From Mucilaginibacter sp. UBA5151 (GTDB lineage Bacteria > Bacteroidota > Bacteroidia > Sphingobacteriales > Sphingobacteriaceae): 64,000 nucleotides of DNA. Under the pieces are notes generated by a model. The model was given only the letters and a program-made list of their open reading frames with translations. It was not told the DNA's origin and did not search any database. Shown piece after piece: positions 60,538 to 64,000 of the stretch (position 1 is its first letter; every line of letters begins with the position of its first letter). A program made the translations under genes and the position numbers. The DNA lies in contig DHXR01000052.1 in the NCBI GenBank assembly GCA_002413785.1, positions 1 to 64,000 on the forward strand, in the 5' to 3' direction.

Positions 60538-60651
60538 AGCATTGGGATTATTTCGCGTGATGATTGCGGATGAATGTTAAATTGTGTAAAAAATCCAATA
60601 TCTATTATATTAATCTTAGGTAAAAGTCGTTCTTTTGCTAAATAAACATAT

Positions 60652-61203
60652 ATGAAGAAAATTTCACTTATTGCTACCTTGTTATTAGCAGTTTTAATAC
60701 TGCAAAAATGCACCAAAGATACAGTTTCAGCATCAGCCCAGTCAAACACTTTACTTTTCGCAGTTATTAATGACACCACATGGAACGCGGTTACAGTGAA
60801 CGCTTCGATTACTTATAATTCTGCATCAAAAACTAAAGTACTCGCATGTACTGCCATAGGCGCTAATAAAGAAGTGAATTTTTCAGTTACGCAAACATAC
60901 AATGCAATAAATACTACCGGCTTTCCATTAAGCACCTTTAATGCTGACGTGGCCGGAAATAATACATTTTCCTATCTCACTAACGGGTCCGGTGGCTACA
61001 CACAACAGGGAACCGTTGCCCCGGGATCAGGTACGGTAATTGTAAGTGCCATTGATTCGGTAAAAAAGGTAATTACCGGTACATTTTCATTCCTGGCAAA
61101 ACAAAACAATTACGACAGCAACGGTAATATCGTTTCCATCACAATTTCGGGAGTACAGGCTGGTTCATTTAACAACATGCCTTATACCTTTATCAGTAAG
61201 TAA
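60652..61203 (+). CDS. Hypothetical lipoprotein
   Basis: The 183-residue protein begins MKKISLIATLLLAVLILQKC with a lipobox cysteine at 20. The body is beta-rich (TTWNAVTVNASITYNSASKT) and ends NNMPYTFISK. It resembles short surface lipoproteins of Bacteroidota (DUF6252-like in outline), but I cannot confirm the family. The convergent GH63 gene ends downstream of a bidirectional terminator. Confidence 0.65.
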   Translation: MKKISLIATLLLAVLILQKCTKDTVSASAQSNTLLFAVINDTTWNAVTVNASITYNSASKTKVLACTAIGANKEVNFSVTQTYNAINTTGFPLSTFNADVAGNNTFSYLTNGSGGYTQQGTVAPGSGTVIVSAIDSVKKVITGTFSFLAKQNNYDSNGNIVSITISGVQAGSFNNMPYTFISK

Positions 61204-61225
61204 ACTGAGGCTGGCGGCGATACGG

Positions 61226-61256
61226 GAATCACGAAGTTTTGACGCCTCCGTGATTC
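61226..61256. terminator. Bidirectional terminator between convergent genes
   Basis: GAATCACG and CGTGATTC form an 8-bp stem with a 15-nt loop. TCATTTTCAT follows on the plus strand. It lies between the ends of the lipoprotein gene and the GH63 gene. Confidence 0.6.
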
Positions 61257-61278
61257 TCATTTTCATATTTCCCTCTGG

Positions 61279-63876
61279 TTACCGGTGCAAACAGTTAGCC
61301 ACCAGCCCTGTCCAGCCGGTTTGGTGGGATGCGCCTACTCCCCTGCCAGTATCGCCGTCAAAATATTCATGAAACAAAATATAATCTTTAAAATCAGGAT
61401 CATTTTGCATTTTACTGTAATGGCCAAATACAGCCCGTTTACCCCCGGCATCGCGTAAAAATAAGTTCGACACCCTTTTATACAACTCGTCCGCCACCTG
61501 CTGCAGGTTCATAAAATTGCCTGATCCTGTCGGACATTCAATTTTATAATCATCGCCATAGTACTGGTGGAATTGATGGAGGCTTTCAATCAGCAGGTAA
61601 TTCATGGGCATCCATACCGGGCCGCGCCAGTTGCTGTTGCCGCCAAACAGGCCGCTGTCGCTTTCCGCTGGGGTATATTTAATACTGAATTCAATACCGT
61701 CAACCTTTACGTGGTAAGGGTTATTTAGGTGATACTTTGAAACTGAGCGGATTCCATAGTCACTCAAAAACTCATTTTCGTCAAGCATATACTTAAGCAG
61801 CGATTTTATGCGGTAGCCGCGGAGTAAACTTATCAGGTGTTTGCCCGGCCCTTTCGTTTCAGACCAGCGGGAAACCAGCGAGGCCAGGTCGGGGCGATTT
61901 TCGGCAAACCAGTTCATCCTGTCCCTGAATATGGGATTTTCGGTTATATCGCTTTCATCAAGCACTTCGGCAGCAAATAAAGGTATTAAACCTACGATGC
62001 TCCTGATGCGCATTTTTTGTGTACTGCCGTCCGGCAAACGAATCTGGTCATAAAAAAAACCATCGGTATCGTCCCACAAGCCCTCCTTATCCTGTCCCAG
62101 GTTCGAAATAGCGCCGGCAATATAGATAAAGTGTTCAAAAAACTTGGAGGCAATATCATTATATGCCTTATTGGTTATGGCAAGCTCCGCCGCTATCCGC
62201 AATAAATTCAATGAATACATGGCCATCCAACTGGTGCCGTCGGCCTGTTCCAGGGTTTCGCCCCCTGACAGCTTCGTATTCCTGTCGAATACGCCTATGT
62301 TATCAAGCCCTAAAAAACCGCCTTCAAAAATATTATTCCCAAGGTCATCTTTGCGGTTTACCCACCATGTAAAATTGAGCATCAGTTTATGAAATATGCG
62401 CTCTAAAAAATAGGTGTCGCCCTTGCCGTTATTGGCCGCTTTATCCTGCTGATAAATTTTCCAGGTTATCATACCATGTACCGGCGGGTTGGCATCGCCA
62501 AAGTCCCATTCGTATGCCGGCAATTGACCGTTGGGGTGCATATACCAATCCCTGATCAACAAGGTAAGCTGGCTTTTTGCGAAAGCCATATCCACGGTCG
62601 CCAGCGGCAAACAATGAAAAGCAAGGTCCCATGAAGCAAACCAGGGGTATTCCCATTTATCGGGCATGGAAATAATATCCATTGTATTCAAATGCATCCA
62701 TTTTGCATTCCTGCCCTCAAGTCTTTCTGTAGGGGGCTCCGGTTCCGAGGGGTCGCCATCTAACCACCGGCGTATATCGTAATAATAAAATTGCTTGCTC
62801 CACAACATGCCCGCAAAAGCCTGGCGCTGCACCAGGCGGCGATCTGCATCATTGTTACCCTGTTGAATATCGTCATAAAACTGACCGGCTTCGGCAGCCC
62901 TGGCGTCAAACAGTTGGTCAAAATCACCAAAGCCATTTGTAGCGTCTTTTGATAACCTTAAACGCAGGGTAACACTTTGTTTTGCAGGTACTATAATGTC
63001 ATAATTTGCACAGGCCTTAGTACCCGTTTTCCGGTGGTTTATTGTATCAGCGCCATGCACGATACGATCATTTATGCCATCTTTAAAAAACGGCCTGCCG
63101 TCATCATAATTATACAAACGTTTGGTATTGGTTTCGTTGTCGCAAAAAAGCAGTTCCGGAGAGTTTTCAGCATTTAGCCAAAACTGACCCAGGTCTTTAT
63201 GATAAATTTCAATTACCCCATGCGAATCAGCGGTCAGCAGGGGCTGATAATCCGAATATCCCCATGCCCATGTATTACGGAACCAAACCGTCGGCAACAC
63301 ATTTACTGCGGCGTCAACAGCGCCCCTGTTATGCACAGTTATTTTTACCAGTATATCTTCCGGGGTGTTTTTGGCGTACTCAACAAATACATCAAAATAA
63401 GCGTCCTGATCAAACAAGCCGGTATCTATCAGTTCAAATTCAGGATCATTACGACCCCTTCTTTTATTTTCATCAAGCAGCCATGCATAAGGGTATTCAT
63501 TTTGCGGGTATTTATACAGCATTTTCTGATACGAATGTGTTGGAGTATTATCAAGATAATAATACAGCTCCTTAACATCTTCGCCATGGTTTCCCTCGGG
63601 GTTGCTGAGCCCGAAATAACGCTCCTTAATCAGGGGATCTTTTTTATTCCATAAAGCAAGGGCAAAGCAAAGTAACTGCTCATGATCACTTATCCCTGCA
63701 ATACCCTCCTCGCCCCAGCGGTAGGCTTTGCTGCGGGCCATCTCATGGGTTACGCAATTCCAGGCGTCGCCATCGGCGCTGTAATCTTCCCTTACCGTTC
63801 CCCACTGCCGGTCGCTTACATAAGGGCCCCATTTTTTCCAGGTTGGGTCTTTTAGTCGGGTTTGTTCTGCGTTCAT
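61279..63876 (-). CDS. GH63-type glucosidase
   Basis: Counting from ATG at 63876 (MNAEQTRLKDPTWKKWGPYV), the 865-residue protein has the MGH1-like/GH63 (alpha/alpha)6-barrel features: PEPPTERLEGRNAKWMHLNT, DKWEYPWFASWDLAFHCLPL with an acid candidate, NIFEGGFLGLDNIGVFDRNT and SNWRGPVWMPMNYLLIESLH. Such enzymes hydrolyse alpha-linked glucose or mannosyl-glycerate substrates. No signal peptide is obvious, so it is probably cytoplasmic. The 96-bp frame upstream of the ATG is less protein-like. It is close to the window end, so neighbours are unknown. Confidence 0.85.
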   Translation of the reverse strand: MNAEQTRLKDPTWKKWGPYVSDRQWGTVREDYSADGDAWNCVTHEMARSKAYRWGEEGIAGISDHEQLLCFALALWNKKDPLIKERYFGLSNPEGNHGEDVKELYYYLDNTPTHSYQKMLYKYPQNEYPYAWLLDENKRRGRNDPEFELIDTGLFDQDAYFDVFVEYAKNTPEDILVKITVHNRGAVDAAVNVLPTVWFRNTWAWGYSDYQPLLTADSHGVIEIYHKDLGQFWLNAENSPELLFCDNETNTKRLYNYDDGRPFFKDGINDRIVHGADTINHRKTGTKACANYDIIVPAKQSVTLRLRLSKDATNGFGDFDQLFDARAAEAGQFYDDIQQGNNDADRRLVQRQAFAGMLWSKQFYYYDIRRWLDGDPSEPEPPTERLEGRNAKWMHLNTMDIISMPDKWEYPWFASWDLAFHCLPLATVDMAFAKSQLTLLIRDWYMHPNGQLPAYEWDFGDANPPVHGMITWKIYQQDKAANNGKGDTYFLERIFHKLMLNFTWWVNRKDDLGNNIFEGGFLGLDNIGVFDRNTKLSGGETLEQADGTSWMAMYSLNLLRIAAELAITNKAYNDIASKFFEHFIYIAGAISNLGQDKEGLWDDTDGFFYDQIRLPDGSTQKMRIRSIVGLIPLFAAEVLDESDITENPIFRDRMNWFAENRPDLASLVSRWSETKGPGKHLISLLRGYRIKSLLKYMLDENEFLSDYGIRSVSKYHLNNPYHVKVDGIEFSIKYTPAESDSGLFGGNSNWRGPVWMPMNYLLIESLHQFHQYYGDDYKIECPTGSGNFMNLQQVADELYKRVSNLFLRDAGGKRAVFGHYSKMQNDPDFKDYILFHEYFDGDTGRGVGASHQTGWTGLVANCLHR

Positions 63877-64000
63877 AGGTTTTTTACAGGTAATTACACA
63901 TAAGATCACGTTTCGTTGGAGACAACGCCGACAAAGACAAAAAGAGAAAAATCCGATAAGGTGCTTACTCAACGTTTGCGCTAACGTTCTCCTGCGTAAA

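Overview
The window looks like a chromosomal segment from a Bacteroidota bacterium, most likely Sphingobacteriaceae (Mucilaginibacter/Pedobacter-like). The evidence is the protein families (FISUMP and head-GIN lipoproteins, MORN/YwqK-type protein, DAHP synthase fused to type II chorismate mutase, ArsR-rhodanese/SQR/DsrE set), promoters of the form TTTG-N19-21-TAnnTTTG, few Shine-Dalgarno sites, and many short palindromic intergenic repeats. The species is inferred, not shown.

Region 1 (1 to about 11,990) is AT-rich accessory DNA. It reads as one end of an integrative element: a tyrosine integrase sits at its right edge, followed by five tandem 11-bp repeats and then by the severed 3' end of an ABC-F ATPase gene. 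Cargo includes a zinc-ribbon protein, a FISUMP lipoprotein, an XRE regulator with a 31-bp palindromic operator, unknown proteins, and two tandem paralogous SF2 helicase-like proteins that both lack the Walker A lysine. A ~570-bp gene-free stretch (340-910) is packed with nested inverted repeats and may be a large structured RNA.

Region 2 (12-25 kb) holds tRNA-Lys(CTT), a fumarylacetoacetase-family enzyme and a molybdenum cofactor cluster (moaA-moeA-moaC-mobA-moeB on the minus strand; moaD, moaE and mocA-like on the plus strand). The formate-dehydrogenase-like locus beside it is decayed: fdhF has a 1-bp frameshift and fdhD has two in-frame stops, while the cofactor genes remain open.

Region 3 (25-35.7 kb) is mixed: a zeta-like toxin pair, aldose epimerase, PhnA, two cold-shock proteins, mannonate dehydratase, a broken PIN toxin with its antitoxin, an AAA ATPase and two head-GIN proteins. 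Several remnants lie between them (tRNA 3' end, metallo-beta-lactamase tail, frameshifted small gene).

Region 4 (35.7-47 kb) has tig-clpP-clpX, AMP nucleosidase, cystathionine beta-synthase, a CGNR regulator, an antitoxin/PIN pair and a sulfide/persulfide operon (ArsR-rhodanese, SQR-like, DsrE) with a clear operator and promoter.

Region 5 (49-54.8 kb) is an aromatic amino-acid cluster: pheA, aroF-chorismate mutase, aroA, aroC. It is preceded by a Tyr/Phe-rich 21-codon leader peptide and a terminator/antiterminator, a complete transcription attenuator. aroA carries two in-frame palindromic repeat insertions.

Region 6 (54.9-64 kb) has an MFS transporter, HAD hydrolase, secreted metallophosphoesterase, several small proteins and a GH63-type glucosidase. 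Throughout regions 2-6, repeat families (a 115-bp element with 26-28-bp terminal inverted repeats, a 33-bp palindrome, AGAGATTAG arms, CTTTCGGACTT boxes, paired CTCTCC/GGAGAG elements) fill the gaps and in places supply the ends of coding sequences.
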